This document shows positions 1 to 11,639 of a stretch of 64,000 nt of DNA, piece by piece (position 1 is the first letter of the stretch; the number at the start of each line of letters is the position of its first letter). The stretch comes from Siphonodentalium dalli (lineage: Eukaryota > Mollusca > Scaphopoda > Gadilida > Siphonodentaliidae), in contig CP136064.1 of the NCBI GenBank assembly GCA_032622095.1, positions 111,218,004 through 111,282,003 on the forward strand, read 5' to 3'. Below the pieces are notes generated by a model, which was given only the letters and a program-made list of their open reading frames with translations, ran no database searches and was not told the DNA's origin. Position numbers and translations under genes: made by a program.

Positions 1-905
1 GTAGTTCAACTTGGGGAGGCAGTCAATAGAATGATAAATAGGGAAAATCAAAATATGTTAGTGAAGGATTGTATTGTGTAGATGAAATTTTTTTTCATTT
101 CAAACAATTCTCCAATAACTGTGGACTGCAAGGTGGATTCGCATATGAAATTCAAGATGGCTGTTGGCAGCCATGTTTTTTAACGTATTTTGCAGTATTT
201 TGGAGATATTTGATGGCTCCCATCTCGAGTCACGTGAAGATCCATATGAAGTTTTATGATGATTGGATGAGCAAAGTGGCCAAGTTCAAATTTGATAGTT
301 CGCATCTAGAGGTGATCCTAAACATGACTATAAATGTTGGCTGCAAGGTGTGCCGATGAATTCAAATTCATGTTTTAAATGAATGTCAGAATAATTAGAT
401 GGCTCTCATCTACAGGTCACCCAGGATTTAGTCATGCAAAAAGTAAAATCCAAGATGGCCACTGACGGCCATTTTTTTTATTATCGAAATTCAGAAAAAA
501 TTTAGCTCCCATCTAGTCCCATCACAACGAAGATCCATGTATGAAGTTTGTGCCAAAGGATTCAGTCATGCAATGACGGTTGCCGACTGTCATGTTTTTC
601 ATCGAAAATCATTCAAATTTGATAGCTCCCATCTAGAGAGGTGATCCAAAACATACAGGTCTGTAAATTTTCAAAACCATTTTCAAATAAATGTGGGCTG
701 GCTAGGAGGTGTGCCAATGAATTCAAATGTGAAATCCACAATGGCTCTTTGCAGCCATATTTTTTAATGAAATTCAGAAAGAATCGATGACTCCCATCTA
801 GAAGTCACCCCGAAGATACATATGAAGTCTGTTGATGATCTGATGAGGGATGTGGCCTTTAGGGTGTGTCAAAGGAAATTGTTGATGGATGCACGCAAGT
901 CAAGT
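1..905 (-). repeat. AGCTC-family tandem monomers, diverged
   Basis: About five degenerate monomers of roughly 150-160 bp. They contain the recurring blocks AAGATCCATATGAAGTTT, GATGGCTCCCATCTAGAG and CAAGATGGCC. On the minus strand these match the array at 60.2-61.7 kb (ATGGCCGCCAG, CCATCTTGGATTTTACTC), so this is an inverted, older copy of that family. The CAAGTTGAGCTAAAAA block at 900-915 is the family's hairpin head. Confidence 0.7.
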
Positions 906-1378
906 TGAGCTAAAAATTGACTGAAAAAATTGAAGAATATAAGCTCGAACAAAGCTGAATCCACAGCAAACTTTCCAAGTTGAAAAAGGGGAATAACTTA
1001 AAAAATTGGAAAGATTCCCATGTTACTGTATGTCTGTGCTAAGTATAACAAAAAATTACTAAAAAAATTTTGGACGGACAATACACAAAATATAAACAGA
1101 GTAGGGTGAAAATACGACCAAAACAGACACTGATCAAACCAAATTAATATTCCTGTCTTAAACAATTGAGCTACAGGGACAGACCGATGTGCAGCCTAAA
1201 TCCAACAACTTCAGGATATTTAGGGTGATTACTAGTATTGAAATAGGGAGATAACTTTGATCTGCAGAGAAATGTAACATCCAGAATTACATGTACACAA
1301 TTCAATATATCTGTGTGCGTATAAAATTGTAATATCACAATTATACACTCCACATGTAGATCCCATTAAAATACATAC
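906..1378. other. Intergenic or intronic, no gene seen
   Basis: Downstream of MAP4K exon 4 on the minus strand, so presumably intron. Only simple AT-rich sequence and a relic resembling the TTGAAAAAGGG blocks of other repeats was seen. Confidence 0.5.
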
Positions 1379-1443
1379 TGTGATAGATATCTTGCATAGA
1401 GCCGCCACCACAGTACTCCATGGCAATCCACAGTTTATCTCGT
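1379..1443 (-). CDS. MAP4K3: MAP4K3/5-like kinase, exon 4
   Basis: 65-nt exon with a TTTTCAG acceptor and GTATGT donor. It encodes [20 protein letters not shown], then YH: the beta-5 strand and the hinge (MEYCGGGS), which precedes helix alphaD. Exit phase is 1. No further exon is recognised between 1378 and base 1, so the gene continues outside the window. Confidence 0.9.
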
Positions 1444-2200
1444 CTGAAAAAACAAGAAGTATTATTGAGAAAAATAAAATCTGTCAATCGGAACTACACT
1501 TAAAGATTTCAGTTAAACAGTAGGCCTATTATATCACACTGGCTCATGTGCACACAAATATTTCTATCAGAATGCACTGGTAGTTCGAACATGGTCAGAA
1601 CTGCAGTGTTCTTTGCGACAATGCAGGTCCAAGTTTTTAATTCCTCTGATCAGACTCAACTACAAAGAAGTCATTCCAAATTCCACCTTTTTTCATAAAT
1701 CGATGAACGAGGAAATTCCATTTTGTGAAGTCATTCGGCAGTTTAATTTAGTCGAAAATGACTTGTGACAGACTTTCGAAATAAGAGGCGCAAAAATAAA
1801 GTTTGTCAAGATATGTTTGGTGTATTTTGTGAAATAATATCATCAGGTCATTCACCAGTCACAGAAACAGCTTTGATGGCATACATCTAGTTATATGACA
1901 AAAACATGAAAATATTCCCTGTAGTAAAAGCCTATCACAAAGATTGCAGGCATCAATACTGTGAAATAGTCAATTCGTCTTCAATTTTCTGAATACGTAT
2001 TCGATTCCAAATTTGAATTGAGTAAAAATGTGTTATTCGCAGGGCCCTATTCCAAATAGGAATCATATAACTTCTGCATTTTTTCTATAAAACTATGGTA
2101 CAACCCTCAAAAAGAATAATAGACCAATCCAGTGTTTAATTTTGTCATTGGGTGGGAGAATCCATTTAGAAATAAAAGGTCAGCCGACCACAGTGTCCAC
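1444..2200. other. MAP4K intron 3, unclassified
   Basis: No exon or element boundary recognised. Bases about 2090-2170 (AATAATAGACCAATCC, then GGGTGGGAGAATCC) resemble stretches near 7780 and 63740, so they belong to an undefined dispersed repeat. Confidence 0.4.
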
Positions 2201-2209
2201 CCAAAACGT

Positions 2210-2985
2210 GGCAAGTCGATGCCGCTTTGTTAAAGAAATTTAAAAAAATGTTGAAATGTTCTAAGTCGAAAAGGTTAACAATTCCGTAAAGAAATAATTT
2301 TCCCATCATCTATATACATGTTGCACATCTCCAATATGTGGGTAACAATACTCTGAAGTTTCAAATATCTACGATCAAAACTGTAGGAGGAGTTGATTAC
2401 ACCATGAAGGTACCCTCATACAGAAAATTATAAAAAATAAATTTCAAATTCGAAAGGCCCATATCTCTGAGAAAAATCATCGGATCAACCTCAAATTCGA
2501 ACTTGACCTGTATTCTGATATCAATGACTCACAAAAAAACGGAATTTTCAATTGAACAGTCCAACTTGAGTTATCATCCGGAAACCAAAGAAAAAAGAAG
2601 TAAAATTGAATTTTCTAAGTAAAAAAAAGTCCATAACTCTAGGAAAAATCAACGGATCAAACTCAAATTCAAAGTCAATCTGTATCTTGATATGACTGAA
2701 CCACATTAAAACGGTATTTGCAATTAAAGGATCCGAACTTGAGATATCATCTGGAAACCGAAAAAGTGAGAAATTTTCTAAGTAAAAAAAAGGGAAATAA
2801 CTCCATAAAAGAACATCGGATCAAACCCAGAATTGCAGAGCACCTGTGTTCTTGTTTGGGACACCTACATACCAAGTTTCAATGAAATTGGATGATCATT
2901 ACTGGAGTTATAACTCCGGATGGACGGACACGGCTGATTACAATAGTCCCCAAAAATAAATTTTTCGGGGGACAATGAAAGGGTT
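2210..2985 (+). repeat. Tandem-monomer element with GTCCCC hairpin end
   Basis: Two to three diverged monomers share CATAACTCTAGGAAAAATCA, ATCGGATCAAAC and GAGTTATAACTCCGGA. The right end has GGACGGACAC followed by the hairpin GTCCCC...GGGGGAC at about 2947-2973. The layout matches other elements in this window: monomers, then GGACGGAC, then a terminal hairpin. It ends next to MAP4K exon 3. Confidence 0.6.
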
Positions 2986-2993
2986 AAACTAAC

Positions 2994-3084
2994 CTGAGAT
3001 AGCTGCCATAATATGCAACGATATTATCATGCTTACAGTCCTTCATCATAACAATCTCTTGTTGTATAATAGCAAAATCATCTC
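2994..3084 (-). CDS. MAP4K3: MAP4K3/5-like kinase, exon 3
   Basis: 91-nt exon with a TTACAG acceptor and GTTAGT donor. It encodes the helix alphaC region, DDFAIIQQEIVMMKDCKH, followed by DNIVAYYGSYLR. The Glu of QQE (residue 62) is the expected salt-bridge partner of the beta-3 Lys. The phase joins exons 2 and 4 without a break. A tandem repeat-bearing element lies directly downstream on this strand, ending about 10 bases away. Confidence 0.92.
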
Positions 3085-3279
3085 CTGTAACAAATAAAAA
3101 ACAATTAAAGAAACACTTTAAAAAAAATCTGTTCTTATTTGCCATTCAATCTCCATGGAGTCCATGACAGTGAATAAATTTAATAATGAAAGAGTCAATG
3201 ACACTGGGAGGAGTTAATTTTTTTGAATTGAATGATAAAGAAGAAAGAAAGTAAAAAAGTTACAGTAAAAGGCTTATAT

Positions 3280-3945
3280 TGTGTAGATGAAATTATTTTC
3301 ATTTTAAACATTTCACCAATTAATGTGGGCTGCCGAGTGCGGTGATGGATTCAAAATTGAAATCCATGATGGCTGCTGGTAGCCATGTTTTTCAAAGAAT
3401 TGGCTCCCATCCAGAGGTCATCCCGAAGATCCATATATATGAAGTTTGGTGATGACAGTATGAGGGATGTCGTCTGTAGGGTGTGCCAAAGGATTTTGTC
3501 ATGCAAAGAGTAAAATACTGGTACTGGTTGCCGGCCGCCATGTTTTTCATCGAAAATCATTCAAATTCGATAGCTCCCATCCAGAGGTAATCCCAAACAT
3601 ACTTGCAAATTTTCAAAACATTTCTCCAAAAACTGCGGGCTGCAGGGTGTGCCAATGGATTCAAATTGGAAATCCAAGAAGACTGCTGGCGGCCATATTT
3701 TTTAACAAATAAAAAAAAAATTGATGGTTCCCATCTAGAGGTCACATCGAAGATCCATATGAAGTTTGATGATGATCGGATGAGGGATGTAGCCTATATA
3801 TTTTGCCAAAGAAAATTGTTGATGGACAGCATGCGAATGACGCACGCCAACCCATGGCAATAACTCAAACTTGACTTTGTCAAGTTGGGCTAAAAATGAG
3901 CCTAAAATGTTAATGGAATATAACGAGAAAACGTCGTAATTCATC
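3280..3945 (-). repeat. AGCTC-family tandem monomers, second copy
   Basis: Three monomers carry the same blocks as 1-905 (GAAGATCCATATGAAGTTTG, GATGATCGGATGAGGGATGT). They end in a hairpin head read on the minus strand: TTTTAGCCCAACTTGACAAA, then AAGTTTGAGTTATTGCCATG. The copy lies inside MAP4K intron 2, just upstream of exon 3. Confidence 0.7.
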
Positions 3946-5600
3946 CCGAATGTTTTGACATGGGAAATTTACTTACTGACAATAAGTTCATCCCACCATC
4001 AACTTCGAGTGACCTGTGATTGTCACCTACTCTCGCATTGCTGATTGATCAGCCAGCTAAATTTGACACATGGCATTAATCAATAGTAAGCCAATCACGA
4101 AAGAAGGCTTCCATCGTCTAAAAAAATGCCCAATTTGCCATGTTACAGTATTCATGGGTACACAAATTGAGAGAGGCTTTATGTCCAAACACTGGTTCTT
4201 TGAGGTTTATGATTTGTTCAAACTCGGTTTTTAATGAAGTTCTATGAGACCACAGACAATCTAAACAAGATCGATATGGCAGACTGTTAATATCTGCTGA
4301 ACAGCAGTGTTAATTAAATCCTTTAAACTGGAAGTGCCCCGGTGGCTCAGTTGTAAGATACATGACACATTAATAAGGCCAATTATGAATAATTTTCAGT
4401 GAAATTAACCATCTGTGCAGACTTTCCACCATCTGTGAAAGTGATAACGTTGTGACTTAGTGACTGAAATGATATATAGATAGTAATCAATTGGTTTTGA
4501 TGATTTAGTGACATACCGTAATTCATGAGGGGAGTAATTTCGAGTAAAACCCAAGTGAGTGACCAACATGTCTGACTCCCCTAGTAAATTATGTTATGTA
4601 ATCATCAAAACCAACTGTTTATTACACACTTTCAACCATCAAATTAGTTAATTTTATACCGGTAGATAATATGTGATAGCCCCTGATCAGCTGATTATCC
4701 CATTCTGAACCAGTACTGAATAGAATTTTTAGTCGGCCACTCAGAAAAAGGAAACTTTCGTAAAAAATTGCCATACAATCATCAGACCAAACCTCGAATA
4801 AACTATTGAACCTTTCTTTTATGTTAATGCAAATTTTATAGCAGATATTATTTATTACAGAAGTTAAACTGGTAATTGAGAGACTGAAGTGTTTTGGATC
4901 AACAGATGGACACTACTCATGTCTATAGAGCCTTTAAATTTTTTGGTGGGGGGGGGGGGGGCACAGAAAACAATTCATGGCTTGAGAAGTTCGGAAATTT
5001 CTACTCAAGTGTCACAGTGGACAAGTAAAATTATTACCTACCGTACCTGTCACATCAGAATTTTGCCTGTACATACCATTATACATGTATGTGGGAGGAT
5101 AACATTCATGACTTTTAGGAGTTTGATGTTATTATGACATCATTACATACCGGTATCCATTTCATTGCTTCAAACACAAGGCTTATTGGGATGCAAACAG
5201 TGGGATTTTTCAACTGTTCTCTAAATATTTTATGTTGTTGCCATGGAAACCTGATCCCCCCCAACAGATGACCCCCCACCAGGACACCCCCTTCCAAAAA
5301 TTGTCCCCTATAAATAAGCAACATATATGTTGCAGTTTCATACTTTAGTCACAAAAAAACATGACTTTTTGGGTCTAAATATTAACACTACAACCATTAT
5401 AACCACATATTTTCAGTGATATATTGACAAATTTTATCGGAAATCTTCTGCGTATGTATGTTTTGAGATACTGTTTCCAAATTATGCATAAATAATTTTG
5501 GGGTTCGAATGAGCCATGTCCATTTAAATTAGATTTTGTAACTTGAGGTCTGGAACCCGGAATGCATCTTTAATTTTGACCTAATGTAATTGATATTTAC
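3946..5600. other. MAP4K intron 2 remainder
   Basis: No coding signal. Bases 4331-4360 (GCCCCGGTGGCTCAGTTGTA) look like the A-box head of a tRNA-derived SINE, but no B box or tail follows. A poly-G run lies at about 4947-4961. Confidence 0.35.
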
Positions 5601-5658
5601 CAGGCTCCAATTTAATAACTTTAATGGCAGCCAATTCTCCAGACACCAGCTCTCTAGC
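5601..5658 (-). CDS. MAP4K3: MAP4K3/5-like kinase, exon 2
   Basis: 58-nt exon between a TGTAG acceptor and a GTAAAT donor. It encodes ARELVSGELAAIKVIKLEPG, of which the last Gly codon is split with exon 3. It carries the N-lobe beta-3 lysine (AIK, residue 46 of the predicted protein), which contacts ATP phosphates. Entry phase 0 matches exon 1 and exit phase 1 matches exon 3. Confidence 0.92.
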
Positions 5659-5765
5659 CTACAATAGATAAACAAGCTCATTAATATATCAACAGATCAA
5701 TATAACTATAATGACCAGTACAGCTATCAGTATCAAACAACATTGCTCTTTCATGTCCTAGCTGT

Positions 5766-6142
5766 TTAAACCTTTCATGGTGGGAGTTGCGCTGGTGCAG
5801 CATTAAATACCATGTGCCAGTGCATTCTCTTATATATGCGAGTCACCCATAGGGAGCCTCGTATATATACATGTAGAATATGTAGCTAGTGTCGTCGCTT
5901 AAAATGTTTATGTCCGTGAGGGGGATTTGAGATTCTATTTGGGCGAGGCTATGCCGAGTCCAATAGATGCCAAATCCCCGGAGCAGACATAAACACATAT
6001 CCGTTTAGGAATTTTGTATCATTTGCGGTGAATTAAGGACAATAAAAAAACGTCCCAAAATCACAATGACGTCATTTAGGTCGGTTGATGCCCATACATG
6101 TAGTTATCTGCGCAATTTGCGTATGCAATTACGTCATGAATG
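5766..6142. repeat. Palindromic GTGCCAGTGCATTC repeat
   Basis: Begins TTAAACCTTTCATGG and contains TGCACCAGCGCA-type and GTGCCAGTGCATTCTCTTA blocks. These match, in inverted order, the intact miniature element at 62628-62876. Related pieces lie at 6606-6720 and 11095-11175. The right end here is lost. Confidence 0.5.
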
Positions 6143-6144
6143 TA

Positions 6145-6520
6145 CCCTGCTGGACAAAACAAGTGTCCACTCAACCTCGGTGTGGTTAGCGTTGCCACCG
6201 CGGCCGAAATGCAACTACACCGCAGCTGCACTGGCTAACTACAGTTGGGCCGCAGGTGTACTTGCCATTCAGCCATGGTGTAGATGCCGCGGTGTACGTT
6301 CATTAAACTGAAAAAAGACAATACAAACCAGAAATCTAACCACGGCGCATATGCCATTCAGTCGCATTGTAGTTGCCTTTCGGCCAAGATGTACTTGCCG
6401 TTTGGCCGTAGTGTACATGCTGTTCGGCCGCGGTGCTCAACTGCAGTTACAAACTCTGACACCGCGGCTGAACGGCAAATACACCGCGGTGCCAATGGAC
6501 ACTTGTTTTGTCCAGCAGGG
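6145..6520 (+). mobile_element. 22-bp-iterated miniature TIR element, copy 1
   Basis: Terminal inverted repeats CCCTGCTGGACAAAACAAGT / ACTTGTTTTGTCCAGCAGGG, with TA on both sides (6143-6144, 6521-6522) as a Tc1/mariner-type target duplication. The inside is made of imperfect 22-bp iterations of CGGTGTACTTGCCGTTCGGC, with a shared unique spacer near CAGAAATCTAACCACGG. No transposase. Confidence 0.8.
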
Positions 6521-6605
6521 TAGTACTAACCTAATAAAGCTACCTTGACGTAATAAACGTAACATTTATTGGGCAGGCTTTATGTAGGCAATCGAGGTAG
6601 TGAGA

Positions 6606-6720
6606 GGTGGATAAATATAAGAGAATGCACTGGCTTACAAGATCAAGGTAAATATTGTTATGCCAATGCATTCTCTTATATATGCGAGGCACCCTATGGG
6701 CGACTCACAAACAGGGTTCG
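6606..6720. repeat. Palindromic fragment of the GTGCCA family
   Basis: Inverted halves TATAAGAGAATGCACTGGC and GCCAATGCATTCTCTTATA flank AAGGTAAATATTGTTA. The same organisation occurs at 62.7 kb. Confidence 0.6.
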
Positions 6721-8535
6721 CGCTGTCGGTAGCCAAATTAGTCAATGGCCAATCTTTTTCGAATTTTGCTAATAAAAATTTCATTTGGCTAATTTTTTTT
6801 TACCCCAAATGGAGACGGAAAGCATGGAGTCGGAAAGCTAACTAAAAAGCGCTGAATAGATCGACATTCAAGACGAAATTAGGCAACGAAACTATTTCGT
6901 ACCACGGAAATATCGTACCGTAATGGTGGCGTTGATTGAATTGTGACGGCTGTACAAAGGGAACATTACACATTGAAACTGCACATAATCAAACTTCACG
7001 AGACGCTTAAGCTGTATACTGGTTATGTAATTTTTTGCTGAGTAGGCAGTCTGTAAGATAATTTAGATAAATTACCTACCGGTAAATGCTTTGTTCCTTA
7101 CAGACGAGCAGTTCTTAACTCAATGGTTATGTAATGTGTCATTAACTGCGTCCCGTCTAATAACCTGGCTTCACACCATAAAAGGTTTGAATACAATAGA
7201 TATTCAACAGTTATCACCTTACTATAATAAGCAATAGTTAGCGACCGTCGTGGTGTCATCGACATAAGAGTTATTACAATTGGTTTAGCGGATTTGTGTG
7301 ATTATAATTATAGGATTTGTGTGATTATGATTATATCGAATTTTAGTTTCATGTTTGCGATAGCCATATTCTATATTAATGTTTTATGAACTGATCTGCC
7401 TGTGTGATACTTTGGTGAACAAAACAGCTTGATAAATACCAGTAAATGAAACACATGTAACTGATACTTATATAAACACTCTACATGTATATCAGGGAGC
7501 AGCCTAGAGGTTTCAAATAGTCACTTCTCCCTGTTTGGTTATCAGTGAGAGTACCGGGTAACAATGGCTTAAGTTCTATTTACACCACAAGATCATTCTA
7601 CAGAATGATCAAATAAGTATTATGCAACACAAGAGCCCATTTATAGAACCATTACATGTACCTGTATAGTGAGAAAGGACACCATTATCACTAAATATAC
7701 TTTAAATTTGCTGTTTGGCCATAATGCGTACTGGTACATGTATATGTATATGAGAGAAGTCCCGTTACTATTTAGATTCTCCTACCCAGTTATAATAGTA
7801 TACATCGGAATGGTCTATTCAGGCTTTTAGATTAGTCTAACTTGGGCATATCAGGGTGAACCAATGTTCGGCCCTGTAGGAGGATAAAATGACAAAATGT
7901 CAAAATTTTGATAATTTAACTTGATATTTTGGCATTTGATTTCATAGAATGATAGATTCCAGAATAATTTCTCATTAATATCAACTTATATGGAATTATT
8001 TCAGTATTTCTAAGTGCTCCAGGTATATTATAATATTAACACTGCTAAGCAATGACAATAAAGTTCTTTCTCATGTTTATTTTGGGCACATTTCAATATT
8101 TTTGGGCACAGCGTTTACCGACTTGAATTTGGGGAAATATAAAGGCCTGAGTCTATTAATAATTGGGAGGGATGTTCAGGTAATATAAGATTATCACAGA
8201 TAGACGAAAACAAGGATTTCTATTAATTGGTGGGAAATGTTCAAATAATAGGTTGGTTGTTATTACATGTACGTGACATTTTCTAAGGTAACTACTCGCC
8301 AATAAGTATCTAGTATAGAAAGGGTTAAAGAGATTAAAGTAAAACACCAGATAATTCTTTCCGGGGGGAGTCCTGTATATAAGAGTATTTCGTGTATTTA
8401 TTGACCTACGTTTATTTTAATCACCTACATGTACCAGTGCTATTTGCACTCTCACCTGCCATATAATTGCTGTATCAATATTTAAATTGTACACAAAATA
8501 AATGCTTTCATGCTATTGTTGTAAGCTTTCATCTA
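6721..8535. other. MAP4K intron 1, unclassified stretch
   Basis: About 1.8 kb with no gene, no clean terminal repeats and only short simple repeats. Bases 8095-8140 (ACAGCGTTTACCGA, then TATAAAGGCCTGA) resemble the right part of the TIR element at 31.9 kb. Confidence 0.4.
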
Positions 8536-9044
8536 TCTCATATATATTTTGAAGACCTCTGTCTGTATGTATGTTTGTTTGTTTGTTTGTCTGTCTGTCA
8601 TTAATACAAATCTACGATTCTCGACCGATCGGGACGAAACTTGGTACGTGTGTGTAGTTTGACCAGGCGGTGAACGTTGTCGTATTGGCGAGCCCGTGCG
8701 GCGCCGCTTCGCGCATGCGCAGACGAGATCTCGGAAACGGGTGGAGCTATCGACTTGAAATTTGCTATGTGAATGTATCTTGTCCCGGATACGAATCTTA
8801 TCGGGTAGCCGAGCCCGTGCGACGCCAGCTTCGCGCATGCGCAGACGAGATCTCGGAAACGGGTGGAGCTATCGACTTGAAATTTGCTATGTGAATGTAT
8901 CTTGCCCCGGATACGAATTTTATCGGGTCGCCGAGCCCGTGCGACGCCAGCTTCGCGCATGCGCAGACCAGATCTCGGAAACGGGTAGAGCGACTTGAAA
9001 TTTGGTTTTTGAATAGCCCGGACAACGTCGGGCTCATCGGCTAG
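8536..9044 (+). mobile_element. Non-autonomous Helitron, copy 1
   Basis: Starts TCTCATATATATTTTG after an A and ends GGGCTCATCGGCTAG before a T. This is the expected 5'-A|TC...CTRR|T-3' Helitron form, with the hairpin AGCCCG...CGGGCT just upstream of CTAG. A (GTTT/GTCT)n tract follows the 5' end. About three 122-bp monomers follow (AGACGAGATCTCGGAAACGG at 8721, 8843 and 8965), each with CGCATGCGCAG. No Rep/helicase coding sequence. Confidence 0.8.
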
Positions 9045-9860
9045 TACTATATATTTTGAGACTTCCGTATGTGTGTACTTCATAGAATCCAAAACGCGTG
9101 TAAAGATTGAGCTCAAACTTCCTATGTAAGTGTCAAATCCCACCGACACGAACGTGGTCGCGGTTTAGAGAAGCTCAGAGCACCCGTTCTCCAATCTCAA
9201 AACACCGCACAGGCACGGCGGGGGTTAATCAAGTGATTATTTAATGAGCGTTTGTTTTTGACGCATCTCTATAAAGAGCGTCTTTTTCCCATTCAAAGTT
9301 ATTCGCATCTGCAGAGTTATACGGGAACGCAAACGTTATCGCTCGAAATTTATTCCCTGCGAGCACGGATGGCGCGCTCTGTTTTTACAGTATATACCTT
9401 TGGTATATACCGAAATCATCCCAGATAATCACGAATATAGCATCAGATTTCTCCCCAGATATACCGTTATAAAGCTACTGGAATCTGCCAATCTACGGGA
9501 AATTCCAGGGAATGCCGATTGAGCTCAAACTTGCTACCTACGGGAAGTGTCATATATATGAGTGTGTCCTTTATAGACTCTAACCGATTGAGCTCAAACT
9601 TGCTAAATAAGAAAATAGCCCCCAAGCCGTAAATATCAACAACAACGATATTGCTACCTACGGGGAGCAACGTTATTAGCATCTGCAGAATTATGCAGAG
9701 AGAAAGTGCTTTCCTATTTTTAGAACGCAACACATGTTTACGTCGCGTTGGTGATTGAGGTTCACAACGGGGTTAATTGACTGTCCGCTCTTTGCGACGA
9801 TGAGGTTCACGGCGGGGACTATTGACCAACACTCACAATTTCGTCTTTTGCATCAGATAC
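9045..9860. repeat. Relics of Helitron-like elements
   Basis: Starts directly after the CTAG of copy 1 with TACTATATATTTTGAGAC, which resembles another 5' end. Repeated GATTGAGCTCAAACTTGCTA blocks follow (about 9100, 9520, 9590). No intact terminus. Confidence 0.45.
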
Positions 9861-9865
9861 CAACA

Positions 9866-10155
9866 CCTCGACCGATCGGGACGAAACTTGGTACGTGAGT
9901 GTAGTTTGACCAGGTGGTCGTCGCTGTCGTATTGGCGAGCCCGTGCGACGCCCGTGCAGCGCATGCGCAGACGAGATATCGGAAATGGGTGGAGCTATCG
10001 ACTTGAAATTTGGTATGTGAATGTATCTTGCCCCGGATACGAATTTTATCGGGTCGCCGAGCCCGTGCGACGCCAGATTCGCGCATGCGCAGACCAGATC
10101 TCGGAAACGGTTGGAGCTATCGACTTGAAATTTGGTTTTTGAGTAGCCCGGGGTT
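9866..10155 (+). mobile_element. Helitron fragment, copy 2
   Basis: Contains the CTCGACCGATCGGGACGAAA start of the monomer region and two 122-bp monomers. It breaks off at TAGCCCGGGG, without the 3' hairpin and CTAG. Confidence 0.7.
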
Positions 10156-10230
10156 ACATTGAAAAACTAAAATTAATGGATCGACCAAAGCCATGGGACG
10201 AATGCTGCCAGTGGCGGGCTAACCTGCTAG

Positions 10231-10850
10231 TCTCTTATATATTTTGATACAATCTGTCTGTCTGTTTGTCTGTCTGTCCTTTATACAAATCTACGATTCT
10301 CCACCGATCGGGACGAAACTTGGTACGTGTGTGTAGTTTGACCATGCGGTGGTCGTTGTCGTATTGGCGAGCCCGTGCGACGCCCGTGCAGCGCATGCGC
10401 AGACGAGATCTCAGAAACGGGTGGAGCTATCGACTTGAAATTTGCTATGTGAATGTATCTTGCCCCGGATACGAATTTTATCGGGTCGCCGAGCCCGTGC
10501 GACGCCAGCTTTGCGCATGCGCAGACGAGATCTCGGAAACGGGTGGAGCTATCGACTTGAAATTTGCTATGTGAATGTATCTTGCCCCGGATACGAATTT
10601 TATCGGGTCGCTGAGCCCGTGCTACACCAGCTTTGCGCATGCGCAGACGAGATCTCGGAAACGGGTGGAGCTATCGACTTGAAATTTGGTATGTGAATGT
10701 ATCTTGCCCCGGATACAAATTTTATTGGGTCGCCGAGCCCGTGCGACGCCAGCTTCGCGCATGCGCAGACCAGATCTCGGAAACGGGTGGAGCTATCGAC
10801 TTGAAATTTGATTTTTGAATAGCCCGGACAACGTCGGGCTCATCGGCTAG
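10231..10850 (+). mobile_element. Non-autonomous Helitron, copy 3
   Basis: Starts TCTCTTATATATTTTG immediately after a CTAG (10227-10230) and ends AGCCCGGACAACGTCGGGCT, CATCGGCTAG at 10850. It holds four 122-bp monomers. Another 5'-like end (TCTATTATATATATAT) follows directly at 10851, so elements sit head to tail. Confidence 0.78.
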
Positions 10851-11095
10851 TCTATTATATATATATTTTTGAACTTCTGTCTGTGCGTATGTATGCATGT
10901 ATGTATGTATGTTTTTTATAGACTCAACGAGAGGCCGATCACGATCGGCAGATGTTAACCCATCCCTTGGCGATATTAAATTACTATGATCGAAATCATA
11001 AATGAGAGTTTTAGTGTTGAATTATAGAGTATACTGTTATGTACTATTATAGACAAAATATTCATAACACAAATTATTGGAATTTATGGGTCACT
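10851..11095 (+). repeat. Helitron 5' end relic
   Basis: TCTATTATATATATAT, then TTCTGTCTGTGCGTATG, then GGCCGATCACGATCGGCAGA. The last block recurs inverted at about 46547-46570. No 3' end found. Confidence 0.4.
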
Positions 11096-11639
11096 CGCAT
11101 TTATATAAGAGAATGCACTGGTACAGGATCTGTAATGCTGCACCACCACAGCCTCGGGTTAAATGTGAAAGGTGACCTGGACATGGAATACTTGGGTTAA
11201 GAGAGTCCAATTTAAGTTTACAATGATAAGGTATCAAATTCTACCAACAATATAGATAAAGATAAGCCACTTCACTGCTGACCCATTAATATCAATTATA
11301 TAGCACAGCTGTCAACAAATCACAGGAATTGTTTATGTTGAAAGCTGGCATCTCTATTAAACCAACAACATTTATAATGACCTCAGACCATCTGTAGAGT
11401 GATATCTTCAGCTGTGCAAGGCAGCAAAGATGTTCGAGTCTACTGTTAATATCATGTGATGTGTATTGTTGAATCTTTATTTTAAATTAGATACCATAGC
11501 TTTCTTTATCAGATTATCTGCACATTGGCATAAGAGACAGAAAATAATATAGCTTTATCAATAGCTAAGTAGTCCAAAGGCATGGGATGGAATTGGTGAA
11601 TTGGATTTAATGTCGCTCCAAACAAACAAGATTTTGGAC

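Noticed and set aside
4331-4360. tRNA gene or SINE start (GGTGGCTCAGTTGTA)
   Set aside because: No B box, no cloverleaf and no A-tail follow; kept only as a weak note.
8601-9149. 182-codon minus-strand frame and overlapping plus-strand frames with RMRRRD repeats
   Set aside because: Produced by Helitron monomers of 122 bp; equal open frames occur on both strands and in every copy.
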